DNA of 64,000 nucleotides from Arcobacter sp. LC1 (GTDB lineage Bacteria; Campylobacterota; Campylobacteria; Campylobacterales; Arcobacteraceae): NCBI GenBank assembly GCA_021378565.1, contig JAACJU010000002.1, positions 62,001 to 126,000 of the forward strand, read 5' to 3'. Shown piece by piece: positions 16,127 to 35,092 of this stretch (position 1 is its first letter; each line of letters starts with the position of its first letter). The notes under the pieces were generated by a model. It saw only the letters and a program-made list of their open reading frames with translations, ran no database searches and was not told where the DNA came from. The position numbers and the translations under genes were made by a program.

Positions 16127-16654
16127 ATGGCACATAAATGGTATGCAATACAAACACACTCTGGTAGCGAATTATCAGTTAAACGTGCTTTGGAAAAATT
16201 AGCAGATGAAATGCAAAGCGATAAAATTGCTGAGGTTTTAGTGCCAACTGAAGACTTAATTGAGGTAAAAAAAGGTAAAAAAAATATTGTAGAGAGACCT
16301 TTATACCCAGCTTACGCTTTTGTAAAACTTGACTTAGACACAGCACTTTGGCATAGAATTCAATCTATGCCTAAAGTTGGGCGTTTTATTGGCGAGTCGA
16401 AAAAGCCTACACCTTTAGATGATAAAGATATAAATTTAATTTTAGAAAAAGTAAATAATCGAGCAGCCGCTAAACCAAAAGTTTCTTTTGAAGAGGGTGA
16501 AATGGTAAGAATAAATGAAGGACCATTTGCAAACTTTAACGGAATGGTTGACGATTTTGATATGACTGCGGGAGTTCTTAAACTAAATGTTTCTATTTTT
16601 GGAAGAAATACTCCTGTTGAAATATCTTATACCCAAGTTGAAAAAATAGTTTAA
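16127..16654 (+). CDS. nusG: Transcription termination/antitermination factor NusG
   Basis: The 175-residue protein has the NGN domain ([20 protein letters not shown] ... [13 protein letters not shown] ... VGRFIGE) and a C-terminal KOW domain ([19 protein letters not shown]). It binds RNA polymerase and couples it to Rho or to the ribosome. Preceded by AAAGGAAAAGCT. Confidence 0.97.
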   Translation: MAHKWYAIQTHSGSELSVKRALEKLADEMQSDKIAEVLVPTEDLIEVKKGKKNIVERPLYPAYAFVKLDLDTALWHRIQSMPKVGRFIGESKKPTPLDDKDINLILEKVNNRAAAKPKVSFEEGEMVRINEGPFANFNGMVDDFDMTAGVLKLNVSIFGRNTPVEISYTQVEKIV

Positions 16655-16674
16655 ATAAAGAAAAGGAAGAAAAA

Positions 16675-17103
16675 ATGGCTAAAAAAGTTCAAGGTACTTT
16701 AAAACTTCAAATACCAGCTGGAGCTGCAAATCCTTCACCACCTGTTGGACCTGCACTTGGGCAAAGAGGTATCAACATTATGGAGTTTTGTAAAGCTTTT
16801 AATGAAAAAACAAAAGATAAAAAAGGCTTTACTATACCTGTTGAGATTACTGTTTATGTAGATAAAAGTTTTACTTTTACTTTAAAACAACCTCCAATGA
16901 CTGATTTGATTAAAAAAGTGGCAGGCATCAAAAAAGGAAGTGATAATCCTTTGAAAAATAAAATTGCTAATTTAACTAAAGAGCAAATAATGGAAATCGT
17001 TGATTTGAAAATCATTGATTTAAATACTGATGACAAAGAACAAGCTGCTAAAATAGTAGCAGGAAGTGCAAGAAGTATAGGAATAACTACAGATTTAGCC
17101 TAA
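16675..17103 (+). CDS. rplK: 50S ribosomal protein L11
   Basis: 142 residues with the typical beginning [20 protein letters not shown], then [18 protein letters not shown]. The C-terminal rRNA-binding domain ends [10 protein letters not shown]. Part of the GTPase-associated centre. AGGAAGAAAA precedes the start. Confidence 0.98.
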   Translation: MAKKVQGTLKLQIPAGAANPSPPVGPALGQRGINIMEFCKAFNEKTKDKKGFTIPVEITVYVDKSFTFTLKQPPMTDLIKKVAGIKKGSDNPLKNKIANLTKEQIMEIVDLKIIDLNTDDKEQAAKIVAGSARSIGITTDLA

Positions 17104-17154
17104 ACCACTATGGCTTTAAAAAGTGGAAGCAAGAAAAAATTTGCGGAGTAAAAA

Positions 17155-17859
17155 ATGGGAAAAATTTCAAAAAGATATAAATCACTATTAGAAAAAGTTG
17201 AAGAAGGTAAAGTTTACGGTTTAAGTGAAGCTTGTGCTAAAATAAAAGAGCTAAAATCAGCAAAATTTGATGAAAGTGTAGAAATTGCACTAAATCTAAA
17301 TGTTGATCCAAGACATTCTGATCAAATGATTAGAGGCGCTGTTGTTTTGCCAAGTGGTACTGGAAAAACTGTTAGAGTTGCTGTGTTTGCTAAGGGCGCT
17401 AAGATTGATGAAGCTAAAGCTGCTGGAGCTGATATTGTCGGAAACGATGATTTGGTTGATGAAGTTAAAGCTGGAAATATCAATTTTGATGTATTAGTTG
17501 CAACTCCAGATTGTATGGGACTTGTAGGAAAACTAGGAAGAATTCTAGGGCCAAAAGGTTTAATGCCAAATCCAAAAACTGGAACAGTAACTATGGATGT
17601 TACAAAAGCTGTAAGTGATGCCAAAGGTGGTCAAGTTACTTATAGAGTTGATAAAAAAGGTAATATTCACGCAGGAGTTGGAAAAGTTTCTTTTTCTAAG
17701 AGTGAAATTGAAGATAATTTAAAAGCATTTATGAATGCAATAAATAAAGCAAAACCAGCAAGTGCTAAGGGAAAATATATTAAAAATTGTGCAATTTCTT
17801 TGACAATGAGCCCTTCACTTATGCTAGACACACAAGAATTATTTGATATTAAATTATAA
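17155..17859 (+). CDS. rplA: 50S ribosomal protein L1
   Basis: 234 residues, beginning [20 protein letters not shown], with the L1 signature region ([13 protein letters not shown]) and the [15 protein letters not shown] segment. Forms the L1 stalk and usually represses its own operon by binding the rplK leader. Confidence 0.98.
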   Translation: MGKISKRYKSLLEKVEEGKVYGLSEACAKIKELKSAKFDESVEIALNLNVDPRHSDQMIRGAVVLPSGTGKTVRVAVFAKGAKIDEAKAAGADIVGNDDLVDEVKAGNINFDVLVATPDCMGLVGKLGRILGPKGLMPNPKTGTVTMDVTKAVSDAKGGQVTYRVDKKGNIHAGVGKVSFSKSEIEDNLKAFMNAINKAKPASAKGKYIKNCAISLTMSPSLMLDTQELFDIKL

Positions 17860-17889
17860 GTATTTATCTTAAAACTAAAGACTGTCGGT

Positions 17890-17906
17890 AAAATGCTTTG
17901 CATTTT
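17890..17906 (+). promoter_or_regulatory. Hairpin in the rplA-rplJ spacer (candidate L10 leader element)
   Basis: AAAATGC (17890-17896) pairs with GCATTTT (17900-17906) around TTT in the 88-bp gap before rplJ. Ribosomal protein L10 normally represses rplJL translation through a structured leader at this place. The spacer also ends in a very strong GAAAGGAGG ribosome site. Assignment as the L10 leader is by position. Confidence 0.45.
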
Positions 17907-17947
17907 GTAAAACCTGCATAAGTTTGATGTTTTGAAAGGAGGAAAAG

Positions 17948-18433
17948 ATGACAAAAGAGCAAAAAAGTGAAGTCGTAGACTTTTTAGCAGAACAATTTAA
18001 AGCCTCTGAGGCAATAATTGTATGTGTTTATAAAGGGCTAAGTCACAAAAATCTAGAAGATCTTAGAAAAATGGCTAAAGAAAATAACACAAGTGTTAAA
18101 GTTGCTAAAAATAGATTAGTTAATGTTGCACTTAAAAATATAAAATTAGAGCAATTAGAGCTAACTGGAGCAAATATTTATCTTTGGTCAGATGACCAAG
18201 TTTCAGCTTGTAAAGTTGCAGCAAAATTTGCAAAAGAACAAGAAAAATTTATTTTGAAAACTGGGATTGTTGAAGGCAAAACTGCAAGTATTGAAACTAT
18301 TAATACTTTTGCTAAGTTACCATCTAAAGATGAGCTTATTGGTATGCTTTTATCTGTTTGGACAGCTCCTGCTCGAAATTTCGTTACAGGACTTGATAAT
18401 CTTAGAGCTAAGAAAGAAGAAGACGCTGCTTAG
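17948..18433 (+). CDS. rplJ: 50S ribosomal protein L10
   Basis: 161 residues (MTKEQKSEVVDFLAEQFKAS) with YKGLSHKNLEDLRKMAKENN and VKVAKNRLV. Anchors L7/L12 dimers to the ribosome. Preceded by GGAGG. Confidence 0.97.
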   Translation: MTKEQKSEVVDFLAEQFKASEAIIVCVYKGLSHKNLEDLRKMAKENNTSVKVAKNRLVNVALKNIKLEQLELTGANIYLWSDDQVSACKVAAKFAKEQEKFILKTGIVEGKTASIETINTFAKLPSKDELIGMLLSVWTAPARNFVTGLDNLRAKKEEDAA

Positions 18434-18492
18434 TGCAGTTTAATAATTTAAAGACAATAAATAAAAATTAAAAAATATAAAAAGGTTTAAAA

Positions 18493-18873
18493 ATGGCAAT
18501 TTCTAAAAAAGATGTATTAGATTATATCTCTGGTTTAAGTGTGCTAGAGTTATCAGAATTAGTAAAAGAATTTGAAGAAAAATTTGGAGTTTCTGCTCAA
18601 CCAACAGTTGTTGCAGGTGGTGGTGGAGCTGGTGCAGGTGCTGCTGAAGCTGCTGAAGAGCAAACAGAATTTTCTGTTATAATCACAGATCCAGGAACTA
18701 AAAAAATTAATGTAATTAAAGAAATTAGAGCAATTACTGGTTTAGGATTAAAAGAAGCAAAAGCAGCTGCTGAAAATGTACCTTCAACTATTAAAGAAGG
18801 AATTTCTAAAGATGATGCAACAGACGCTAAAACAAAACTTGAAGCTGCTGGCGCTAAAGTAGAATTAAAATAA
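18493..18873 (+). CDS. rplL: 50S ribosomal protein L7/L12
   Basis: 126 residues. The N-terminal dimerisation helices are followed by the Ala/Gly hinge ([17 protein letters not shown]). The C-terminal domain contains [15 protein letters not shown] and ends [10 protein letters not shown]. Recruits elongation factors to the stalk. Confidence 0.98.
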   Translation: MAISKKDVLDYISGLSVLELSELVKEFEEKFGVSAQPTVVAGGGGAGAGAAEAAEEQTEFSVIITDPGTKKINVIKEIRAITGLGLKEAKAAAENVPSTIKEGISKDDATDAKTKLEAAGAKVELK

Positions 18874-18919
18874 AAAGATTTATATCTTTTATAATAAGTA
18901 AGGTTTTTGCCTTGCTTAT
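18873..18919 (+). promoter_or_regulatory. Two hairpins directly after rplL
   Basis: The first stem is AAAAGAT/ATCTTTT (18873-18879 with 18884-18890). The second is ATAAGTAAGG (18894-18903) with CCTTGCTTAT (18910-18919), ten pairs including one wobble, with a T-rich loop. They overlap the end of rplL and lie where many bacteria partially terminate transcription to make more L7/L12 than RNA polymerase. Confidence 0.55.
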
Positions 18920-18925
18920 CTTCGT

Positions 18926-18968
18926 GCATCTCCTTAAGATAAAAATTATTTTTATTTTAACGAGATGC
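18926..18968 (+). promoter_or_regulatory. Near-perfect 20-nt-arm hairpin between rplL and rpoB
   Basis: GCATCTC (18926-18932), one C-C mismatch, then TTAAGATAAAAA (18934-18945) pair with TTTTTATTTTAA (18949-18960) and GAGATGC (18962-18968) around a TTA loop, with a single G-T wobble. CTTTTTGGGCTTT follows. This is the strongest hairpin noticed around the ribosomal genes; it fits an RNase III-type processing site or attenuator controlling rpoBC dosage. Confidence 0.65.
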
Positions 18969-18999
18969 TTTTTGGGCTTTAATAGCTTAGAAAAATTAA

Positions 19000-27681
<8,682 letters not shown>

Positions 27682-27709
27682 GATTTTTTAGAAATTTTTT
27701 ACACATCAA

Positions 27710-28102
27710 ATGCTAATTAATTTATTTATTGTTTTATTTATTATCTTTGTTTGCCTTGAGATTTTTGAAGTCTCTTGGCAAAAAGAAGATACTTTTTATG
27801 GCTTGATTGAAAAAAATTATCTTATTTATAAGAAAAATATTTTTATTTATTTTGCCTTTAATCCTTCTTTTATTTATGTACTTTTTCTAGCTATTTTTTT
27901 AAATAATTTTTCTTTTTTTATGGATATTTTAGTGCTTTTAAAGTTTATTGATATTTCTTATCGCCTAAGTTTGATGAAAAAACTTGACAAGGGACTTAGC
28001 CTAGAAGAAGTATTTCCTATTAATTTACAGATGACTTTTTGGCTTAGATATTTGAGTTTTATTATTTATGGCATTTTATTTATTTTTGCTTATTTTGCTT
28101 AA
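27710..28102 (+). CDS. Integral membrane protein of unknown function
   Basis: A 130-residue protein with about four hydrophobic segments (residues 2-17, 43-66, 68-81 and 106-129) and a conserved-looking charged loop (MKKLDKGLSLEEVFPINLQM). It follows rpoC by 28 bp on the same strand. No family recognised; a transporter or scaffold role cannot be argued from sequence. Confidence 0.6.
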   Translation: MLINLFIVLFIIFVCLEIFEVSWQKEDTFYGLIEKNYLIYKKNIFIYFAFNPSFIYVLFLAIFLNNFSFFMDILVLLKFIDISYRLSLMKKLDKGLSLEEVFPINLQMTFWLRYLSFIIYGILFIFAYFA

Positions 28103-28123
28103 ATAGAACTACGGAAAACCCCA

Positions 28124-28294
28124 TGAAGGCTTAAGAAAATAGCCTTAGCAAAACCTTCAAAAAATGCCTAAAGTAGATTTAAGCAAAATTTAAATATAAT
28201 CTTTAACTTTTTAAAAAATATACTTTTTTAAATGGTAGTATCGTTTGTCCTATGACAAGTAGCGAGAAGCTTGAGTATTGCTTTAATTACTCAA
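28124..28294 (+). promoter_or_regulatory. Structured leader and promoter of the rpsL-rpsG-fusA operon
   Basis: Contains alternative hairpins AAGGCT/AGCCTT (28126-28146) and TGAAGG/CCTTCA (28124-28159) that use the same bases and so exclude one another; these may end the upstream transcript. A -10 box TATAAT is at 28195-28200. Two further stems lie in the leader: TTGTC/GACAA (28245-28258) and TTGAGTA/TACTCAA (28271-28277 with 28288-28294), the last one 11 bp before the AAGGA site of rpsL. Leader control by S7 or S12 is possible. Confidence 0.5.
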
Positions 28295-28315
28295 ACCAAA
28301 ACATAAAGGAAAAAT

Positions 28316-28693
28316 ATGCCTACAATCAATCAGCTTGTAAGGAAAGAGCGTAAAAAGCTTATCAAAAAATCAAAATCACCAGCTTTGGATAAATGTCCAC
28401 AAAGAAGAGGGGTTTGTACTAGAGTTTATACAACAACACCAAAAAAACCAAACTCAGCACTTAGAAAAGTTGCAAAAGTTAGATTAACTACTGGTTTTGA
28501 AGTTATCTCTTATATTGGTGGAGAAGGTCACAATCTTCAAGAACACTCAATTGTTTTAGTAAGAGGCGGTAGAGTAAAAGATTTACCTGGGGTAAAATAT
28601 CATATCGTAAGAGGTGCATTAGATACGGCTGGTGTTGCAAACAGAACAGTTGCAAGATCAAAATATGGTACTAAAAAGCAAACTAAAAAATAA
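28316..28693 (+). CDS. rpsL: 30S ribosomal protein S12
   Basis: 125 residues with the universal start [20 protein letters not shown]. The decoding-centre loops [17 protein letters not shown] and [10 protein letters not shown] keep lysine at the two positions known for streptomycin resistance mutations, so the sequence reads as sensitive. First gene of the str operon. Confidence 0.98.
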   Translation: MPTINQLVRKERKKLIKKSKSPALDKCPQRRGVCTRVYTTTPKKPNSALRKVAKVRLTTGFEVISYIGGEGHNLQEHSIVLVRGGRVKDLPGVKYHIVRGALDTAGVANRTVARSKYGTKKQTKK

Positions 28694-28698
28694 GGTAG

Positions 28699-29176
<478 letters not shown>

Positions 29177-29186
29177 GGGCTAAATA

Positions 29187-31292
29187 ATGGCAAGAAAAAC
29201 ACCACTAGACAGGGTTAGAAATATAGGAATTGCAGCGCATATTGATGCGGGTAAGACCACAACTACTGAGCGAATCTTGTTTTATACAGGGGTTTCTCAT
29301 AAAATTGGTGAAGTTCATGAAGGTGCTGCTACTATGGACTGGATGGAACAAGAGCAAGAAAGAGGGATTACAATCACTTCAGCTGCTACGACTTGCCATT
29401 GGAAACACCCAAGAAATGGAGAAGATTTACAAATAAATATTATAGATACTCCAGGACATGTTGACTTTACTATTGAAGTTGAGCGTTCTATGAGAGTTTT
29501 AGATGGAGCTGTTGCAGTATTTTGTTCAGTTGGTGGGGTTCAACCTCAGTCTGAAACAGTTTGGAGACAAGCAAATAAATATAGAGTTCCTAGAATGATT
29601 TTTGTAAATAAAATGGATAGAACGGGAGCTGATTTTTATTCTGTTGAAGAACAAGTATCAAGCAGACTTCAAGCAAATCCTGTACCTATTCAGTTACCTA
29701 TTGGAGCTGAAGAGGATTTTCAAGGTATTGTTGATTTAGTTCAAATGAAAGCTATTGTTTGGGATGATGACGCTGCTATGGGTTCACATTATCATGTAGA
29801 AGAAATTCCTGCTAATTTACTAGAAAAAGCAAAAGAATATAGAGAAAAAATGATTGAAACTGCATCTGAGCAAGATGATGTTTTGATGGAAAAATATCTT
29901 GAAGGTGAAGAGCTAAGCGAAGAAGAGATTATCCAAGGATTAAAACTAGGATGCTTGGCTATGAAAATTACTCCTATGACTTGTGGAACTGCTTTTAAAA
30001 ATAAAGGAGTTCAAACTTTGCTTGACGCAGTTGCTCTTTATTTACCAGCTCCAACTGAAGTTGCTGCTATTAAAGGTGAGACTCAAGATGGTGAAGAAGT
30101 TATCGTTGATTCTACTGATGATGGAGAAGTTGCTGGACTTGCTTTTAAAGTAATGACAGATCCTTTTGTTGGACAATTAACTTTTACTAGGATTTATAGA
30201 GGAGTTCTTGAAGCTGGAACTTATGTAATGAATTCAAGTAAAATGAAAAAAGAAAGAATTGGACGACTTCTTAAAATGCACGCAAATAATAGAGAAGAGT
30301 GCAAGCAATTATACGCTGGAGAAATCGGAGCTGTTGTGGGATTAAAATCTACACTAACAGGAGATACGCTAGCTAGTGAAAAAGATCCTGTAATTTTAGA
30401 GCGAATGGAATTTCCTGATCCTGTAATCTCAGTTGCGGTTGAGCCAAAAACAAAAGCAGACCAAGAAAAAATGGGAATAGCTTTGAGCAAATTAGCTGAA
30501 GAAGATCCTTCTTTTAGAGTTGCTACTGATGAAGAATCAGGACAAACTATAATCTCTGGTATGGGTGAACTTCATCTTGAGATTTTAGTTGATAGAATGA
30601 AAAGAGAATTTAAAGTTGAAGCTGAAGTTGGAGCTCCACAAGTTGCCTACAGAGAAACTATTAAAAATCTTGTTAATCAAGAATACAAATATGCTAAGCA
30701 ATCTGGTGGTAAAGGACAATATGGACATGTTTATCTAAAAGTTGAACCTTTAGTTGATAGCGAAGAAAACTTTGTTTTCATAAACAAAATCAAAGGTGGA
30801 GTTGTTCCAAAAGAATATATTCCAGCTGTACAAAAGGGTTGTTTTGAAGCTATGCAAGGAGGAATCTTAGCAGGTTATCCTATGGTTGATATTCAAGTTA
30901 CACTTTATGATGGATCTTATCATGATGTGGATTCATCTGAGATGGCATTTAAGCTTGCTGCTTCTATGGGATTTAAGCAAGCTTGCAGATCTGCGGCTGC
31001 TAATGCTATTATTTTAGAGCCTATTATGAAAGTTGAAATCGAAACTCCTGAGGAATATATGGGAGATGTAATCGGCGATTGTAACAAAAGAAGAGGACAA
31101 GTTAATTCTATGGATGATAGAGCGGGCATTAAACTTGTAACTGCGATGATACCTTTGTCTGAAATGTTTGGTTATTCTACTGACTTAAGATCTATGTCTC
31201 AAGGAAGAGCTACTTATTCTATGATTTTTAAAAATTATTTAGAAGTTCCAAAAAATGTTTCTGAAGAGATTATTAAAACAAGAAATTCTTAA
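29187..31292 (+). CDS. fusA: Translation elongation factor G
   Basis: 701-residue ribosomal translocase. G domain: AHIDAGKT (17-24), the switch I region [19 protein letters not shown] and [10 protein letters not shown]. Domain IV includes [16 protein letters not shown]. It ends at an intrinsic terminator. Slightly longer than the 691-692 residues usual in the phylum, mostly from acidic insertions around residues 240 and 290. Confidence 0.98.
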   Translation: MARKTPLDRVRNIGIAAHIDAGKTTTTERILFYTGVSHKIGEVHEGAATMDWMEQEQERGITITSAATTCHWKHPRNGEDLQINIIDTPGHVDFTIEVERSMRVLDGAVAVFCSVGGVQPQSETVWRQANKYRVPRMIFVNKMDRTGADFYSVEEQVSSRLQANPVPIQLPIGAEEDFQGIVDLVQMKAIVWDDDAAMGSHYHVEEIPANLLEKAKEYREKMIETASEQDDVLMEKYLEGEELSEEEIIQGLKLGCLAMKITPMTCGTAFKNKGVQTLLDAVALYLPAPTEVAAIKGETQDGEEVIVDSTDDGEVAGLAFKVMTDPFVGQLTFTRIYRGVLEAGTYVMNSSKMKKERIGRLLKMHANNREECKQLYAGEIGAVVGLKSTLTGDTLASEKDPVILERMEFPDPVISVAVEPKTKADQEKMGIALSKLAEEDPSFRVATDEESGQTIISGMGELHLEILVDRMKREFKVEAEVGAPQVAYRETIKNLVNQEYKYAKQSGGKGQYGHVYLKVEPLVDSEENFVFINKIKGGVVPKEYIPAVQKGCFEAMQGGILAGYPMVDIQVTLYDGSYHDVDSSEMAFKLAASMGFKQACRSAAANAIILEPIMKVEIETPEEYMGDVIGDCNKRRGQVNSMDDRAGIKLVTAMIPLSEMFGYSTDLRSMSQGRATYSMIFKNYLEVPKNVSEEIIKTRNS

Positions 31293-31306
31293 TTCTTGTT
31301 TTAAAT

Positions 31307-31325
31307 AAACCCCACTTTGGGGTTT
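31307..31325 (+). terminator. Intrinsic terminator after fusA
   Basis: AAACCCC (31307-31313) pairs with GGGGTTT (31319-31325) around ACTTT, followed by TATAA. It lies 15 bp after the fusA stop and closes the str operon; nadK begins 17 bp later. Confidence 0.75.
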
Positions 31326-31341
31326 TATAAGAGAATTTAAT

Positions 31342-32271
31342 ATGATAAAAAAACTAGAAAAACTAGAAAAGTTTAAAAAAGAAGAAAATTTTACAAAAGA
31401 AGAAAAACAAAACAAGCCAATAATAAAAGAATTAAAAAACATAAAACAAGTTGGCATATTCTTAAGACCAAATTCCAAAGATATTAAAAAATCATTTGAT
31501 TTAGTAGAACAATGCTTCAAAGAAGTTGATATTAAAGTAGTGTTAGAAGACACTTGTGCCAAAATGATAGGACTAGATGGTGCTAGTTTTGATGAAGTTT
31601 GCATAAAATCTGATTTTTTAATTTCTTTAGGTGGAGATGGAACACTAATCTCTTTAGCTAGAAGAAGCTTTAGTTCTTCTAAGCCAATACTAGGCATAAA
31701 TCTAGGAAATCTTGGCTTTTTAACAAACCTTAATATTCAAGAATTAAGAAGTTTTATAAGCGAGCTCTTAAAAGGTGAGTTTAAAATCGAAGAACGAATA
31801 ATTTTAGAAGGTCAAAATAATACAAGGCATTTTTATGCTTTTAATGATATAGTATTAAGAAGTAAATCAGCGCGTGATATGGTGACGATTGACGCTAGCA
31901 TAGATAATAAGCTTTTTAACACCTACAACGGAGATGGTTTAATAATTTCAACTCCAACAGGTTCAACAGCTTATAATCTATCTTTAGGAGGACCTATTGT
32001 TTATCCTCTTACAGATGTTTTAGTTTTAGCACCAATTTGTGCACATTCACTAACTCAAAGACCTTTGGTTTTGCCCTTGGATTTTGAGCTAAATTTTCGA
32101 ATAAATGATGAAAATGGTGCAAGACTAATAATAGATGGACAAGATATTTATGAGTTATCAAATGGTGAAGATATTAGCATCAAAGATAGTAAATTTAAGG
32201 CAAAATTGTTATACACAAAAACAAAAAATTACTTCCAAGTTCTAAGTGAAAAATTAAATTGGGGAAATTAA
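31342..32271 (+). CDS. nadK: NAD kinase
   Basis: 309 residues. Phosphorylates NAD to NADP. Family marks: VGIFLRPNSKDI, the catalytic SLGGDGTLISLAR, LGINLGNLGFLT, NDIVLRSKSARDM, NGDGLIISTPTGSTAYNLSL and GGPIVYP. The first ~40 residues are a lysine/glutamate-rich extension. Its stop is immediately followed by the recN ATG. Confidence 0.95.
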   Translation: MIKKLEKLEKFKKEENFTKEEKQNKPIIKELKNIKQVGIFLRPNSKDIKKSFDLVEQCFKEVDIKVVLEDTCAKMIGLDGASFDEVCIKSDFLISLGGDGTLISLARRSFSSSKPILGINLGNLGFLTNLNIQELRSFISELLKGEFKIEERIILEGQNNTRHFYAFNDIVLRSKSARDMVTIDASIDNKLFNTYNGDGLIISTPTGSTAYNLSLGGPIVYPLTDVLVLAPICAHSLTQRPLVLPLDFELNFRINDENGARLIIDGQDIYELSNGEDISIKDSKFKAKLLYTKTKNYFQVLSEKLNWGN

Positions 32272-33804
32272 ATGCTTAAAGAATTTTTTCTAAAAGATTT
32301 ATTAAGTTTTTCAAACTTGCGAATTGAGCTTAAAAATGGGCTTATAGTTTTTAGTGGACCAAGTGGTAGTGGAAAATCTATACTTATGGAAGCTATGCTT
32401 GCGATTTTTGGATTTAAAGATGCAAATGCTAGTTTAAGTGAGGCTTTTATTGATAAAGCATCTAAGCCAAATATTGATTATGATATTAAAATAAATGATG
32501 AAATTCTAATCAAACAATTAAAAAAAGATAAATTAAGATACACGCTAAATAATCAAAATATATCCAAAAAAAATCTAAATTTTTATCTTCAAGGAATGGT
32601 TAGGTATTTGCATATTGGAGATATTAGCGATTTTAAAAATTCTAGTATTTTAGACTATATTGATAGAATTGGAATAAGGCAAGAGCCTAATCATATTTTA
32701 CTTTTAAAAGAGCATTTTAAAAATTATAAAAATTACCGCGAAGAAAAAGCTAAGCTTGAAGAGCTTGAAAATAAAGAAAAAAAAATAGATGAACTAAAAG
32801 AATTTGCAAGTTTTGAGCTAGAACAAATCGTAAATCTTAATCCAAAAGTTGGAGAATATGAAGAGCTAATAAGCTTAAAAAAACAAATTTCAAAAAAAGA
32901 TAAAATATCAGAATTGCTAAGTCAAAGTAAAGATATTTTTGCTCTTAGCCCTAAAATAAATGAGGCACTAAGTCTTTTAGAAATTGATAGTGCTTTTTAT
33001 GATGAAACCATGAATGAGCTTAATAATATTTTTGAGGGATTTAGTGATAAAATGTTTGAGCTTGAAGATGTTGATATTGAAAATATACTTGATAGAATTG
33101 AAAAACTCTCAGCCTTGACAAAAAAATTTGGCTCAATAGAACAAGCTTTGGAGTACAAGCAAAAAAAAGAAGATGAGTTAAAATATTATGCAAATCTTAG
33201 TTTTGAAAAACAAGACTTAGAAAAAGAAGTTTTAAGATTAACAAATGAACTAGATAAAAAAGGTCAAGAGCTAAGTATTTCAAGAAAAAAACTTGCAAAA
33301 AAACTTGAAGAAAAAATAAATTATTTTTTAGAAAAACTATATTTAAAAGATGCGCTTATTGTTTTTGGCCATAAAGAAATTACTTTTAAAGGTTTTGATG
33401 AACCAAGTTTGCAGATGAAAAATCTTGAACTAGAAAAAATAAGCACAGGAGAATTAAGCAGATTAAGACTTGCTTTAATAGCTGCAATTTCATCATTTGA
33501 GCTAGAGCAAAATGGTATTTTATTTATTGATGAAATTGATGCAAATGTATCTGGCAAGGAAAGTGGTGCAATTGCTAGTTTGCTTTTAAGCCTTGCTAAA
33601 AATTATCAAATTTTTGCAATAAGCCATCAACCACAACTTAGTGCAAGTGCCCAGCAACATTTTTTTGTAGATAAAAAAGATGGCAAATCATCAGTAAATG
33701 AACTAGATATTTTACAAAGAAAAGAAGAAATAGCTAGAATGATAAGTGGTAAAAATATCACAAGTGAAGCTCTTGAATTCGCTAAGAAATTATTAGATAA
33801 GTGA
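32272..33804 (+). CDS. recN: DNA repair ATPase RecN
   Basis: 510-residue SMC-like protein. Walker A GPSGSGKS is at 29-36. Coiled-coil arms extend over about residues 150-370. The C-terminal half has signature ISTGELSRLRLALIAA and Walker B ILFIDEIDANVSGKESGAI with the HQPQLSASA H-loop. Shorter than the ~550 residues of E. coli RecN, as in related genomes. Acts in double-strand break repair. Confidence 0.92.
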   Translation: MLKEFFLKDLLSFSNLRIELKNGLIVFSGPSGSGKSILMEAMLAIFGFKDANASLSEAFIDKASKPNIDYDIKINDEILIKQLKKDKLRYTLNNQNISKKNLNFYLQGMVRYLHIGDISDFKNSSILDYIDRIGIRQEPNHILLLKEHFKNYKNYREEKAKLEELENKEKKIDELKEFASFELEQIVNLNPKVGEYEELISLKKQISKKDKISELLSQSKDIFALSPKINEALSLLEIDSAFYDETMNELNNIFEGFSDKMFELEDVDIENILDRIEKLSALTKKFGSIEQALEYKQKKEDELKYYANLSFEKQDLEKEVLRLTNELDKKGQELSISRKKLAKKLEEKINYFLEKLYLKDALIVFGHKEITFKGFDEPSLQMKNLELEKISTGELSRLRLALIAAISSFELEQNGILFIDEIDANVSGKESGAIASLLLSLAKNYQIFAISHQPQLSASAQQHFFVDKKDGKSSVNELDILQRKEEIARMISGKNITSEALEFAKKLLDK

Positions 33805-33811
33805 GAAATGG

Positions 33812-35092
33812 ATGAATACAAAAAAAGTTGAAGTTCTAAGCCCTGCTGGAAATTTAGAAAAACTAAAAATCGCTTTTGCTTATGGAGCGGACGCTGTTTA
33901 TGGTGGCGTTAGCCATTTTAGTTTAAGAATTAGAAGTGCTAAGCAGTTTTCTTTTGAGAGTTTTAAAGAAGGCATTGATTATGCACATGCAAGAGGTAAA
34001 AAACTTTATGCTACGATAAATGGCTTTCCATTTTCTTCACAAATTGAGCTTTTAAAAAAGCATATTATAAAAATGGCTGAGTTAAATCCTGATGCTTTTA
34101 TAGTTTCAACTCCTGGCGTTGTAAAACTTTGCAAAGAGTTAGCACCTGATATGCCCATACATTTATCAACGCAAGCAAATGTTTTAAACTACCTTGACGC
34201 GCAAGTTTTTTGGGATATGGGGGTTAGTAGAATCATAGCAGCTAGAGAAATTAGCTTGCAAGATGTTGTTGAAATAAAGAAGCGTTTACCTGATTTGGAA
34301 CTTGAAATTTTTGTTCATGGTTCTATGTGTTTTGCTTATAGTGGAAGATGTTTAGTGAGTGCTGTACAGATGGGAAGAGTCCCAAATAGAGGCTCTTGTG
34401 CAAATGATTGTAGATTTTCTTATACACTATATGCTAAAAATGAAGAACACGGAACACTATTTAGGCTTGAAGAAGAAGAGGGTGTAGGCACTTATATTTT
34501 TAATGCAAAGGATATGAATTTAAGCGCGCATTTAAGAGAAATACTTGACTCAAATGCAGTTGATAGCATCAAAATCGAAGGGCGAACAAAATCATCTTAT
34601 TACGCAGCAGTTACTGCTTTTGCATACTCAAGTGCTGTGAAGGATTATTACAATAAATGCTTTGATGTGAGAATTTATCAAGCTGAGCTAAATACTACAA
34701 AAAATCGTGGCTTTAGTGATGCTTATTTGATTCATAAACCTTTTGAAAGAACAGATACTCAAAATCATTCTTACGCACTTAGCAAGGGTACTTATGAAGT
34801 AAGTGGAATGGTATGCGAAGATGAAGAGTATTTTTATTGTAAATATAAAACTTATCCAAATGAAAAAATAGAAATTTTTGCTCCAAGAGATGCTAAGATA
34901 AGATGTGTGGATAATGAAATAGGAAAAATTTTTGAAAAAAATGAAAAGTTTTATATAGTTTTTTATAAAATCGTTACTAAAGAAGGGAAGGAATTTCCAA
35001 GTGTACATAGTGGAAATACGAATAAAATAAAATTGCCTGCGCCCTTGCCCTATCTTTGTATGCTTAGAATAAAAAGCCCTATAATCTCATGA
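33812..35092 (+). CDS. Peptidase U32-family protein (tRNA uridine hydroxylation type)
   Basis: 426 residues. The N-terminus VEVLSPAGNLEKLKIAFAYG and the U32 signature around LEIFVHGSMCFAYSGRCLVS, with cysteines in GRVPNRGSCANDC, identify the family. Relatives such as E. coli YegQ (TrhP) hydroxylate tRNA uridine 34, while older annotation calls them collagenases. The cysteine set needed for an iron-sulphur cluster seems present. Its stop overlaps the next gene by 4 bp. Confidence 0.88.
   Translation: MNTKKVEVLSPAGNLEKLKIAFAYGADAVYGGVSHFSLRIRSAKQFSFESFKEGIDYAHARGKKLYATINGFPFSSQIELLKKHIIKMAELNPDAFIVSTPGVVKLCKELAPDMPIHLSTQANVLNYLDAQVFWDMGVSRIIAAREISLQDVVEIKKRLPDLELEIFVHGSMCFAYSGRCLVSAVQMGRVPNRGSCANDCRFSYTLYAKNEEHGTLFRLEEEEGVGTYIFNAKDMNLSAHLREILDSNAVDSIKIEGRTKSSYYAAVTAFAYSSAVKDYYNKCFDVRIYQAELNTTKNRGFSDAYLIHKPFERTDTQNHSYALSKGTYEVSGMVCEDEEYFYCKYKTYPNEKIEIFAPRDAKIRCVDNEIGKIFEKNEKFYIVFYKIVTKEGKEFPSVHSGNTNKIKLPAPLPYLCMLRIKSPIIS

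Noticed and set aside
17322-17624. Long antisense frames over rplA, rpoC and other core genes
   Set aside because: These are complements of strongly conserved genes with biased codons; none has a credible start region or family.
28316-28693. Streptomycin-resistant S12
   Set aside because: Both resistance-associated lysines are present.
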